DNA of 34,542 nucleotides, taken from positions 1-34,542 of the forward strand of contig JAQXVU010000025.1 in assembly GCA_029225085.1 (NCBI GenBank), written 5' to 3'. Below, one piece after another: positions 15,513 to 22,544 of the stretch (position 1 is its first letter; each line of letters starts with the position of its first letter). The position numbers and the translations under genes were made by a program. The notes under the pieces are model-generated. The model was given only the letters and a program-made list of their open reading frames with translations. It did no database searches and was not told the DNA's origin. Source of the DNA: Eggerthellales bacterium (GTDB lineage: Bacteria; Actinomycetota; Coriobacteriia; Coriobacteriales; Eggerthellaceae).

Positions 15513-17252
15513 ATGGAACTTCTGTCCGGAAACGAGGCGGTGGCCCAAGGCGCTTGGGAAGCCGGCTGCACTATCGGCGTGGCCTATCCTGGCACTCCTT
15601 CCACGGAAACGATGGAAGAGTTCGCGAAGAAGCCCGATGTGTATGCCGAGTGGGCTCCCAACGAGAAGGTAGCCTTGGAAGTTGCTGTTGGTGCCTCTGC
15701 TGGTGGAGCACGCGTGCTCTCCACCATGAAGCACGTGGGTCTGAACGTGGCGGCAGACCCTCTGTTCACCGCAGCCTATACCGGTGTAAACGGTGGCTTG
15801 GTTGTCATGGTGGCCGATGACCCCGGCATGCATTCCTCTCAGAACGAACAGGATTCCCGCAACTACGCTCATGCCGCTAACATCCCCATGTTCGAGCCCT
15901 CCGATTCCCAGGAGGCCCACGATTTCACTCGTGACGCCTTCGGCCTGTCCGAGGAGTTCGACATCCCCTTCATGGTTCGCGGCGCTACCCGCGTAAGTCA
16001 CAGCAAATCTCTGGTTCAGGTGGGGGAGAAGACCCCTCACGAGCTGGTGCCCTATAGCAAGAGCGCTGACAAATGGGTGATGATGCCCATCTTCGCGAAG
16101 CCTCGCCGTCGCGATCTGAATGAGCGTCTTGACCGTCTCAGCGCATGGGCAGATGAGTGCCCCTACAACCGTATGGAGCTCCGCGATACGAAGGTCGGCA
16201 TCGTGTGCTCCGGCGCTTCCTATCAGTATGTGCGTGAGGCTCTGCCTGAAGCCAGCGTTCTGAAGCTTGGTGTGGTGTGGCCACTGCCTGCTGGTCTGCT
16301 TGCGAAGTTCGCCGCCGAGGTCGATTCTCTGTATGTGATCGATGAGGCCTCCGACTACCTGAGCTTGCAGGTGAAGGCTTCTGGTGTGGAAGTTGCCCAG
16401 ACCCCCGAGCCTCTTCCTCGCAACGGCGAGCTTTCTCCTGCGGCTATTCGCGCCGCCTTCGGCCTTCAGGGCTTCGATCATGAGTACGCACCCACCGATG
16501 TGCCCGCTCGTCCCCCCGCATTGTGCCCTGGCTGCCCTCATCGCCTGGTGTTCAAGGAGCTGGCGGCTATGCGCGCCATCGTTACCGGCGACATTGGCTG
16601 CTACAGTTTGGGTGGCATGCCTCCCCTGAACGGCATCGATACCATCCTCTGCATGGGTGGTTCTGTTTCCATGTCCCATGGCTTCGAGCTTGCCATGGCT
16701 GGCACAGAGCATAGGCCCATCGTGGGTATCATCGGTGATTCCACCTTTGCTCACTCCGGTCTTACCTCGTTGCTGGGCACCGCCTACAACAAGGGTGCGG
16801 GCACCATCTGCATTCTAGACAATCGTACTACGGCCATGACCGGTAAGCAGGGTAACCCTTGCAACGGTGTGACCCTGCAGCATCGACCAAGCCGCGAGAT
16901 GAACATCGAGGCTCTGATAGCTGCTATGGGCATCGAGGACATTCGCACGGTAGACCCCTATGATCGTCAGGCGGTTCGCTCGGCCCTGAAGGAGGCCACT
17001 GCAAACACCGACGATCTGAGTGTCATCGTGTTCCGCCATCCCTGCGTTCTGCTGACCAAGGAGAAGCCTGCGAAGGTGTGCATGGTCGATGGCAACTGCA
17101 GCGCTTGTGGCGTCTGCATCACCATTGGCTGCCCTGCTCTCGCCAAGAACCCCGTGACCGGTCAGGCCGAGATCGACCCTGACCTGTGCATTGGCTGCGG
17201 CTGCTGCGAGCAGTACTGCAAGAGCGGCAACATCACGAGGGAGGCTCGATAA
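15513..17252 (+). CDS. iorA: Indolepyruvate:ferredoxin oxidoreductase, alpha subunit
   Basis: IorA is the thiamine-diphosphate catalytic subunit that oxidatively decarboxylates indole-, phenyl- or hydroxyphenyl-pyruvate to the aryl-acetyl-CoA while reducing ferredoxin. The 579-residue protein has the N-terminal pyrimidine-binding domain (AYPGTPST, PNEKVALE, HVGLNVAADPL). Its TPP-binding motif is around 406-440 (GDSTFAHSG...DNRTTAMTG). Two C-terminal [4Fe-4S] motifs follow: C529-x2-C532-x2-C535-x4-C540, and C559-x2-C562-x2-C565-x3-C569. ATG 15513 follows AAAGGGAG. The stop overlaps iorB (TAATG). Confidence 0.93.
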   Translation: MELLSGNEAVAQGAWEAGCTIGVAYPGTPSTETMEEFAKKPDVYAEWAPNEKVALEVAVGASAGGARVLSTMKHVGLNVAADPLFTAAYTGVNGGLVVMVADDPGMHSSQNEQDSRNYAHAANIPMFEPSDSQEAHDFTRDAFGLSEEFDIPFMVRGATRVSHSKSLVQVGEKTPHELVPYSKSADKWVMMPIFAKPRRRDLNERLDRLSAWADECPYNRMELRDTKVGIVCSGASYQYVREALPEASVLKLGVVWPLPAGLLAKFAAEVDSLYVIDEASDYLSLQVKASGVEVAQTPEPLPRNGELSPAAIRAAFGLQGFDHEYAPTDVPARPPALCPGCPHRLVFKELAAMRAIVTGDIGCYSLGGMPPLNGIDTILCMGGSVSMSHGFELAMAGTEHRPIVGIIGDSTFAHSGLTSLLGTAYNKGAGTICILDNRTTAMTGKQGNPCNGVTLQHRPSREMNIEALIAAMGIEDIRTVDPYDRQAVRSALKEATANTDDLSVIVFRHPCVLLTKEKPAKVCMVDGNCSACGVCITIGCPALAKNPVTGQAEIDPDLCIGCGCCEQYCKSGNITREAR

Positions 17253-17833
17253 TGAACAACCAGGCTACTACGGTTCTCATGTGCGGCATTGGTGGTCAGG
17301 GAACCATCACCGCTGCCAGTCTGCTTGCCTCTACCGTCACCGAGTACGGTTTGCAGGTGAAGATGAGCGAGATTCACGGCATGTCTCAGCGCGGTGGTGC
17401 TGTGACCACCATCGTTCGCTTCGGCGAAGAGGTGCACAGCATGGTCTGTGACGAGGGTCAGGCTGACTGCATTCTGTCCTTCGAGACTACTGAGGCTCTG
17501 CGCAACGTCTCCTTCCTGAAGAAGGGTGGAGCACTGCTGGTGAATCAGGAGAGCATCAAGCCTCAGAGCGTGCTCACCGGCCGTGCTCAGATGCCCCACA
17601 ACATGCAGCAGCGCCTGCAGAATTACGGCGCCAAGCTTATCCCCGCTACCGAGCTTGCTCGTAAGGCGGGCACTACCAAGTGCGCAAACGTGGTGTTGCT
17701 GGGTGCTTTGGCTTCTACCTTGCCTTTCGAGGTGGAAGTATGGGAGCGAGTCATCGCCTCGAAGGTTCCGCCTAAGACGGTGGACATCAACTTGCAGGCC
17801 CTCCATCTTGGTATGGAAGCGGCTCGGAGTTAA
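17252..17833 (+). CDS. iorB: Indolepyruvate:ferredoxin oxidoreductase, beta subunit
   Basis: IorB is the gamma-type subunit that completes the aryl-pyruvate:ferredoxin oxidoreductase with IorA. The 193-residue protein shows the family signatures GIGGQGTITAASLLA (12-26), SEIHGMSQRGGAVTT (39-53) and a C-terminal LGALASTLPF helix. It starts at ATG 17252, overlapping the iorA stop by 1 nt; upstream in-frame starts would overlap iorA deeply. No clear terminator follows. The next 116 nt hold two overlapping palindromes near 17848-17864 and an imperfect direct repeat. Confidence 0.93.
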   Translation: MNNQATTVLMCGIGGQGTITAASLLASTVTEYGLQVKMSEIHGMSQRGGAVTTIVRFGEEVHSMVCDEGQADCILSFETTEALRNVSFLKKGGALLVNQESIKPQSVLTGRAQMPHNMQQRLQNYGAKLIPATELARKAGTTKCANVVLLGALASTLPFEVEVWERVIASKVPPKTVDINLQALHLGMEAARS

Positions 17834-17870
17834 GTGCAAACGCGTTTCTTCGGCCGAAGCTTCGTCGGGC

Positions 17871-17943
17871 TGATTCTGCGGAAAGCCTTCGCTTAACTTG
17901 CGGCGATCTTGCTCTGATTCCACGGAAAGCTTTCGCCGAACCT
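17871..17943. repeat. Imperfect direct repeat between iorB and gluQ
   Basis: Two related segments starting at 17871 and 17915 (44-nt period) share TGATTC, CGGAAAGC and TTCGC in the same order, with a few substitutions. Function unknown; this could be chance or a decayed duplication. Confidence 0.4.
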
Positions 17944-17949
17944 ACCTCT

Positions 17950-18903
17950 ATGCCTTCACTATCGCAACAACAGACTTCTCAGATTGTTACCCGCTTGGCT
18001 CCTACGCCCAGCGGGTATCTGCATAAGGGGAATATCTTCTCCTTCTTGGTTTGTTGGCTCTACGCTCGTCAGAACCAGGGGCGCGTGTTGCTGCGCATCG
18101 AGGACCTCGATGCTCCTCGCTGCAAGCTCGAGTTCATCGATGCCACCATCAGAGACCTGCAAAACTTGGGTCTCACCTGGGATAACGAGAAGATCATGTA
18201 TCAGAGCCAGCGTAGCGATGCCTACGAGGAAGCTCTAGAAGCGCTGAGGAATCTGAGTGTTGCTGACCTCATCTACCCCTGCTTTTGCTCGCGGGCGGAT
18301 CTTCTTGCGGCTAGCGCCCCTCATGCGGGGGAGCGCCAAGTGTATGCCGGTACCTGCAGGGGCCTTTCTGCCGATGAGCGTGAGCATCTCATGCAAGAGC
18401 GCCCCTATGCGCTGCGCTGTGGGGTTCCTGATGAAACGGTTGCGATCAGGGACCTGTGGCAAGGATGCTACGAGCAGAACCTGGCCACGGAGTGCGGCGA
18501 TTTCATTGTGCGGCGCAAGGACGGTCTCTTCGCCTATCAGTTGGCGGTAACGGTCGATGACCTTACGCAGGGGGTGAACACCGTCATTCGCGGGGTCGAC
18601 CTCCTAAGCAGCGCTCCCCAGCAGCTGTATCTTCGTGGGCTGTTAGGTGGGGGAGACGAGCCTCTGCGCTTTGGGCATGTTCCCCTGTTCGTCATGCCCG
18701 ATGGGCGCCGCCTTGCGAAGCGCTCTGGGGACAAGGGTGTCTCTACTTTGGTACAGGAGTATGGCTCCGTGCAGGCTTTTCTGGGAGATTTGGCTTATTC
18801 TACCGGGCTCATTTGTGAGAACGAGCCCATTACCGCCGATGAGCTCATCGCTGAAGCCGACCTTTCCGTGCTGCGGGGGCGTGACGAGATTCTGTGCCGC
18901 TAA
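17950..18903 (+). CDS. gluQ: Glutamyl-Q tRNA(Asp) synthetase
   Basis: GluQ-RS is a shortened glutamyl-tRNA synthetase paralogue that attaches glutamate to queuosine at the wobble base of tRNA-Asp rather than to the tRNA end. The 317-residue protein has the class I signature variant PTPSGYLHKGN (HIGH region), the zinc site C-x-C with a downstream YAGTC, and RRLAKRSGD in place of KMSKS. It lacks the anticodon-binding C-terminal domain of true GltX, which supports GluQ. No ribosome-binding site is visible before ATG 17950, so the start is the least certain part. Confidence 0.87.
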   Translation: MPSLSQQQTSQIVTRLAPTPSGYLHKGNIFSFLVCWLYARQNQGRVLLRIEDLDAPRCKLEFIDATIRDLQNLGLTWDNEKIMYQSQRSDAYEEALEALRNLSVADLIYPCFCSRADLLAASAPHAGERQVYAGTCRGLSADEREHLMQERPYALRCGVPDETVAIRDLWQGCYEQNLATECGDFIVRRKDGLFAYQLAVTVDDLTQGVNTVIRGVDLLSSAPQQLYLRGLLGGGDEPLRFGHVPLFVMPDGRRLAKRSGDKGVSTLVQEYGSVQAFLGDLAYSTGLICENEPITADELIAEADLSVLRGRDEILCR

Positions 18904-19005
18904 GGTGGCTGGGTTCGGGCTGATTCTTCCCTGAGTTTCTTGATGGTCTTTTTATCTGTTAATTCGCCTAGCTCGCCCTTTATAGCCTTAGTTCGCAACC
19001 CGGCT

Positions 19006-20010
19006 CTACAGCGTGATGACGCAACCGCAGTGGAAGAAGATGGCCGCTACGTAGAATGCGCACAGCAGTACCGTGAAGGTGGTGACCTGACCCATGGCAG
19101 GGCCACGGGATGAGCTGATGAGGGGGTTACCCAGCAGCGCTTTGAACTGCCCGATGCAGGCCAAGGCCATGAACAGGCAGATCAGCAGTCCGCGGGGGAA
19201 GTACACGCCAACCAGGATCACGGTGAAGAGCACGGCAACGATCATGATGCCGTGATACAGGGCTACTGAGCGCTCGCGGCCAAGGACGACGGAGAGGGTC
19301 TTGCGCTGGGCTTCGATGTCCTTCTCGATGTCACAGGTGTTGTTGGTGAACATGATGAGGCCGATGCTCAGAATGACGGGCACGGCGAACAGCAACACGG
19401 ACCAATCGAGCACCAAGGTTAGAGCCTGATAGCTTGCCAGAGTAATCAGACCGCCCATGGTAATGCCGCTAACCAGCTCGCCAATGGGCAGGTAGGAGAT
19501 AGGGGTGCGACCTCCAGAGTACAGGAACACGATGATGGCGCCCACGATGGCAATGACCAGGGGCACCCATCCTGCTCGGAAGATGATGTACAGACCCAGA
19601 ATGAAGGCGCCGGCTAGGAAGGCGATGGCCAGGTTACGGGCTTCCTTGGGGTCTACGTCGTTGTACACCAGCACCGCATCGGTGGGATCGTCCTGGTTCT
19701 CCTCGGTGTCGGTGCCCTTCACGTAGTCGAAGTAGTCGTTGATGGTGTTCACCGCCGATTGCATGAGCACGCTGATGGCTAGGAGCACACAAACGGTGAT
19801 GACGGAAAGCTTACCCGTGGTTCCTACGGCCAGAGCTGCTGCCAGCAATACGGGGGTGACAGAGGCGGGCCAGGTATGGGGAGCCGCCAGCTGCACCATG
19901 AGCAACGGCGTGAGCTTGCCGGAGTAGGTCTTCTTGGCCTGCGGTTTAGAGTTTGCGCGTGAACGCGACTGGTCAGGTGAGGTTGAAGGCTGGTCGGAGG
20001 TGAAGGGCAT
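19006..20010 (-). CDS. menA: 1,4-dihydroxy-2-naphthoate polyprenyltransferase
   Basis: MenA prenylates dihydroxynaphthoate in the membrane, giving demethylmenaquinone. The 334-residue UbiA-family protein has about eight or nine transmembrane helices and both Asp-rich motifs: N88-TIND92-YFD95 followed by YVKGTD, and NNTCDIEKDIEA with the RKTL that follows in MenA. A polar, Ser/Pro/Lys-rich N-terminal tail of about 28 residues precedes the first helix. Minus-strand ATG 20010 has AAGGAA upstream. No other men gene is in the window. MenA is likelier than other UbiA prenyltransferases from the motif spacing, but heme-O type enzymes are related. Confidence 0.85.
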   Translation of the reverse strand: MPFTSDQPSTSPDQSRSRANSKPQAKKTYSGKLTPLLMVQLAAPHTWPASVTPVLLAAALAVGTTGKLSVITVCVLLAISVLMQSAVNTINDYFDYVKGTDTEENQDDPTDAVLVYNDVDPKEARNLAIAFLAGAFILGLYIIFRAGWVPLVIAIVGAIIVFLYSGGRTPISYLPIGELVSGITMGGLITLASYQALTLVLDWSVLLFAVPVILSIGLIMFTNNTCDIEKDIEAQRKTLSVVLGRERSVALYHGIMIVAVLFTVILVGVYFPRGLLICLFMALACIGQFKALLGNPLISSSRGPAMGQVTTFTVLLCAFYVAAIFFHCGCVITL

Positions 20011-20100
20011 CGTTATTCCTTGTGTGATTGGCTCTTTTGCTGAGCTATTGCGGGAAGTTGCAAACAGCGTTGGTTCGGGATGCGTGCTTAAAGCGTCTGG

Positions 20101-20910
20101 TTACAGAATCGATGTGGTCATATGCTGGTATGCATGGTACACCATTGGGCTGCCTAAGGACTCCTGGGCCCCCTGTGCGACAGCGTCGAAAGCCATGTCG
20201 TAGGTGTTGTTGTTCTCCGAAACGTGCATAGCGGCGATGGCGCGGGTCCGCAAGCCGCAGAGAGCTCGAGCCGCATCGGTGGCTTGCTGGTTTGAAAGGT
20301 GCCCATCCTTCGAGGCGATGCGTTGCTTCACTGGGTACGGGTAGGGCCCTTCTTTCAGCATGCGGGGATCGTGGTTCGCCTCGAGGGCGAGAATGCCTGC
20401 ATTGCGGCAGCATCGCATGACAGGCTCGGTGACGAAGCCGGTATCGGTAATGAGTGCAAGGGAATCTCTCGCTCCGCCTTCGTCTACTTCCACAAGAATA
20501 TTGGCCGGAGAGGCGGCATCGTGGGAGGAGGGGAGCAAAGTCACGTGAAAGGAGCTGCACGCGATGGTTTCCTCGGGGGCGGGGAAGATGTGATGCAGGG
20601 GAACCTTGGGGTCCTGCAGCTCCCTACTGGCTTCGTAGGTTCCTTGGAAGGTGACCAGGGTGGGTAGGTTTTCGGCGCCCAGGGTTTTTGCGAAGTAGCG
20701 CATGTTCACGCCGAACCCTTTTACGTGGTCGGTGTGTTCGTGGGTAATGAGTACATGAGAGATCTTGGAAAGAGGGCATCCCACATCCTGCAGCCCAGCT
20801 GTCAGGGCTTTTTTGGTGATTCCGCAATCGATGAGAAGAGCACCTGCATCGGTTTCTACAACCGTGGCGTTGCCTTTAGATCCGCTGGCGATGATGTGGG
20901 CTTTGAGCAT
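20101..20910 (-). CDS. YycJ/WalJ-type metallo-beta-lactamase-fold hydrolase
   Basis: A 269-residue metallo-hydrolase of the YycJ family, a group of 5'-exonuclease-like proteins proposed to link replication and cell-wall control. Metal-binding motifs are intact: T56-HEHTDH62 (H57, H59, D61, H62), SSHDAASP around residue 125, and ITDTG further on. The N-terminal ASGSKGNATVV signature is typical of the YycJ branch. ATG 20910 follows GAGGAG on the minus strand. There is no walKR two-component pair nearby, so assignment rests on sequence only. Confidence 0.85.
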   Translation of the reverse strand: MLKAHIIASGSKGNATVVETDAGALLIDCGITKKALTAGLQDVGCPLSKISHVLITHEHTDHVKGFGVNMRYFAKTLGAENLPTLVTFQGTYEASRELQDPKVPLHHIFPAPEETIACSSFHVTLLPSSHDAASPANILVEVDEGGARDSLALITDTGFVTEPVMRCCRNAGILALEANHDPRMLKEGPYPYPVKQRIASKDGHLSNQQATDAARALCGLRTRAIAAMHVSENNNTYDMAFDAVAQGAQESLGSPMVYHAYQHMTTSIL

Positions 20911-20935
20911 GTGTCTCCTCGTGGTGCGTAGCGCG

Positions 20936-20973
20936 TAAAAATGAGCTCGCAGACCCGGGTGGTTCTGCGAGCT
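20936..20973 (-). terminator. Rho-independent terminator upstream of the YycJ gene
   Basis: A perfect 10-bp stem AGCTCGCAGA/TCTGCGAGCT (20944-20953 and 20964-20973) is followed on the minus strand by ATTTTTA. It could end transcripts from the small membrane gene at 21125, or act as an attenuator in the YycJ leader. Confidence 0.8.
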
Positions 20974-20974
20974 G

Positions 20975-21012
20975 TACGCTCCCCTGTAATCCGTTTCATT
21001 ATAGGGGAGCGT
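20975..21012 (-). promoter_or_regulatory. Possible YycJ promoter inside an inverted repeat
   Basis: On the minus strand a perfect TATAAT (20998-21003) lies within an inverted repeat ACGCTCCCCT/AGGGGAGCGT (20975-20984 and 21003-21012). No good -35 is seen. If used, transcription would start about 15 nt before the terminator hairpin that precedes the YycJ gene. Confidence 0.4.
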
Positions 21013-21124
21013 GGTGTCTTAGGGGCAAAGCGCTAGTTTTCGAGGTGATAGTTGTGATGTTGAGTTGTGGGTTCTGTGCGGACCCGAATAGGGCGAACAG
21101 CCCGTTAGTAGTAGGAGGCTGACG

Positions 21125-21334
21125 CTACATTACGGTCAGGGCGACGGAGATGATGTTCACCAGAAGGGCGCCGATCATGATGGCGTACACCACGGGAAGG
21201 TTCTGGGGTTGGCCATCGCAGAGATGGTTGTCGTGATCCTCCAGAATCTTGGGCTGGGGGATAGAGGGAGCGCTAACATTCTGAGCGTTGTCTACGTAAC
21301 CGTGCTGAACTGCTTCGTTGAATGTGACTGCCAT
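21125..21334 (-). CDS. Small single-pass membrane protein, unrecognised
   Basis: A 69-residue protein of unknown function. Residues 1 to about 46 are polar with several Asn/Gln/Pro and one Cys. Residues about 47-67 form one hydrophobic helix at the very C-terminus (VVYAIMIGALLVNIISVAL), so it resembles a tail-anchored or single-pass protein. ATG 21334 has AAAGGA 7 nt upstream on the minus strand; an in-frame TTG at 21367 is less likely. The coding call rests on the good ribosome-binding site, plausible composition, and a leader with a promoter and an attenuator-like hairpin. It is not recognised from any family I know. Confidence 0.6.
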   Translation of the reverse strand: MAVTFNEAVQHGYVDNAQNVSAPSIPQPKILEDHDNHLCDGQPQNLPVVYAIMIGALLVNIISVALTVM

Positions 21335-21365
21335 GATGTTTCCTTTGTCTCGGTTCTCTGGGAAC

Positions 21366-21405
21366 AAAACAAAACGCCAGCATGCTGTTCGCGGTCTGCT
21401 GGCGT
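21366..21405 (-). terminator. Attenuator-like hairpin in the leader of the small membrane gene
   Basis: On the minus strand a 9-bp stem ACGCCAGCA/TGCTGGCGT (21374-21382 and 21397-21405) is followed directly by TTTTGTTTTG. It sits about 30 nt before the ATG of the 69-residue gene and about 50 nt after the presumed transcription start. Confidence 0.7.
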
Positions 21406-21444
21406 AGGAAGCAATCTTGCGTCGGTGATCGTGAGCGGTTAACG

Positions 21445-21485
21445 CTTGTTTTGCAAGAACAAGTATAAGACCGCTGCATCAGTTT
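21445..21485 (-). promoter_or_regulatory. Promoter and possible operator of the small membrane gene
   Basis: On the minus strand TATACT (21462-21467) is a good -10 box. TTGCTT or TGCTTC lies upstream as a weak -35 with a spacer of 18-19 nt. A CTTGTT/AACAAG inverted repeat (21445-21450 and 21458-21463) covers the expected start point. Confidence 0.45.
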
Positions 21486-21535
21486 GAAGCAACATTTAGC
21501 TCATTCGTGCATGCTTTGCATAGGTTAATGATTTT

Positions 21536-21609
21536 CCGAACTCTGTAAGCGCCCTTCGAGCGGGTTCATGAGTTCCCGAACTCTGTAAGCGCCCTTCGAG
21601 CGGGTTCAT
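21536..21609. repeat. Two identical 34-nt direct repeats, 40-nt period
   Basis: Copies at 21536-21569 and 21576-21609 are identical over 34 nt, starting CCGAACTCTG and ending GCGGGTTCAT, with the 6-nt gap GAGTTC. The gap and the start of copy two form an inverted repeat GAGTTC-CC-GAACTC. They lie between the tetR 3' end and the promoter of the small membrane gene. Confidence 0.9.
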
Positions 21610-21644
21610 AGCTTGCGGCTCTTCTTGCCAGACGTGCATGACTT

Positions 21645-22271
21645 TTACTTCTTGCCCAAACCCATCGTTTCCGCTGCGGCTATGAGGGCGTTGATTCCGC
21701 CGAAGGTGGTGGCCACGGCCAGCTCCGAGAGCTGCTCCGCCGGCAACTCGGAATCTCCTTCAAGCCATTGCGTGTAGAGCTGCAACAGCGCTGCACAGAA
21801 GTAGGCTACGAACAGATCGAGGTGGGGCCCCAAGGACTTTCCCAATCCCAGTGAATCATCTTCAGCCAGAACCTTTGTCAGCAGGGGCTTCAGGCGCATT
21901 ATCAGATCGCTGGTCTTTACGTGCTTCAGCAGGGCGGATCGTTCGTTCAGCCTCCTTACAATCTGATCGCCCAATACCGTGTAGAGCTTATGCACATCTA
22001 CCAGCCCATCGGAACCAAGGGAGAACTGCCGGATGATAGCCACCTCTTCCTCAGCTTCCTCCTGCAAGATCTCATCTATCAGGTCGTCGATGCAACCGTA
22101 GTGCAGGTAGAAGGTCTTGCGGTCCCTGTCGGCGCGATCGGCAATTTCCTTCACAGTGATCTCGCTCAGGTCCTTTTCGCTGAGAAGCTGCAGGAAGGCC
22201 TGGCGAATGGCAATCTTGCTGCGTCTTTGCCGTCTGTCTTTACCCGGGCTTTTTGCGATTTCTGCGCTCAT
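21645..22271 (-). CDS. TetR/AcrR family transcriptional regulator
   Basis: A 208-residue repressor-type protein. The N-terminal three-helix DNA-binding domain spans about 15-62, with the helix-turn-helix at ITVKEIADRADRDRKTFYLHYGCIDDL (38-64). The C-terminal half is an all-helical ligand/dimer domain resembling the DhaS-type branch. ATG 22271 is preferred because GGGAGG lies just upstream on the minus strand; the reading frame stays open beyond it, but through the operator region. It is divergent from a radical SAM gene, and two matching palindromes lie between them, so it probably controls both genes. The ligand is unknown. Confidence 0.9.
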   Translation of the reverse strand: MSAEIAKSPGKDRRQRRSKIAIRQAFLQLLSEKDLSEITVKEIADRADRDRKTFYLHYGCIDDLIDEILQEEAEEEVAIIRQFSLGSDGLVDVHKLYTVLGDQIVRRLNERSALLKHVKTSDLIMRLKPLLTKVLAEDDSLGLGKSLGPHLDLFVAYFCAALLQLYTQWLEGDSELPAEQLSELAVATTFGGINALIAAAETMGLGKK

Positions 22272-22348
22272 GGTTCCTCCCTGCTCGGTCTTCATTCGCG
22301 TAATTTCAACAGGACTACAGGAAGGTGTCGCCACACGTTTCAGCGAAG

Positions 22349-22364
22349 TGTGGAATATGCCACA
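22349..22364. promoter_or_regulatory. Palindromic operator 1 for the TetR-type regulator
   Basis: TGTGG-AATATG-CCACA, with 5-nt arms and a 6-nt centre, lies in the tetR leader/promoter region. It has the same TGTGG-N6-CCACA form as the second site 70 bp away. Confidence 0.6.
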
Positions 22365-22406
22365 TTGGCAAAATACCTGGTCATAGCCCCGTTTTCTCTC
22401 TGTTCC

Positions 22407-22434
22407 TATAATAGACACTGTGGATTTTTCCACA
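22407..22434 (+). promoter_or_regulatory. Radical SAM promoter with operator 2
   Basis: A perfect -10 TATAAT (22407-22412) is followed 6 nt later by TGTGG-ATTTTT-CCACA (22419-22434), which covers the expected start of transcription. This is a classical position for repression. No good -35 is seen. Confidence 0.6.
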
Positions 22435-22544
22435 ACGTAGAATTTGTAAAAAATCACTGCGGTTCGGAAAAGGATTGCGGAGGAGACGCGAGTTCCCCCT
22501 ACGGAACGTGTCTTCTTCCGCATGGTGAAGATGAGGAGTGAAGC

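Noticed and set aside
17865-18927. 13-nt direct repeat TCGGGCTGATTCT flanking gluQ as an insertion footprint
   Set aside because: Several chance repeats of this length are expected in a 34-kb window, and gluQ has no mobile-element features or unusual composition.
21536-21609. Two-repeat CRISPR remnant
   Set aside because: The interval between the identical 34-nt units is only 6 nt, far shorter than a spacer, and no cas gene is present.
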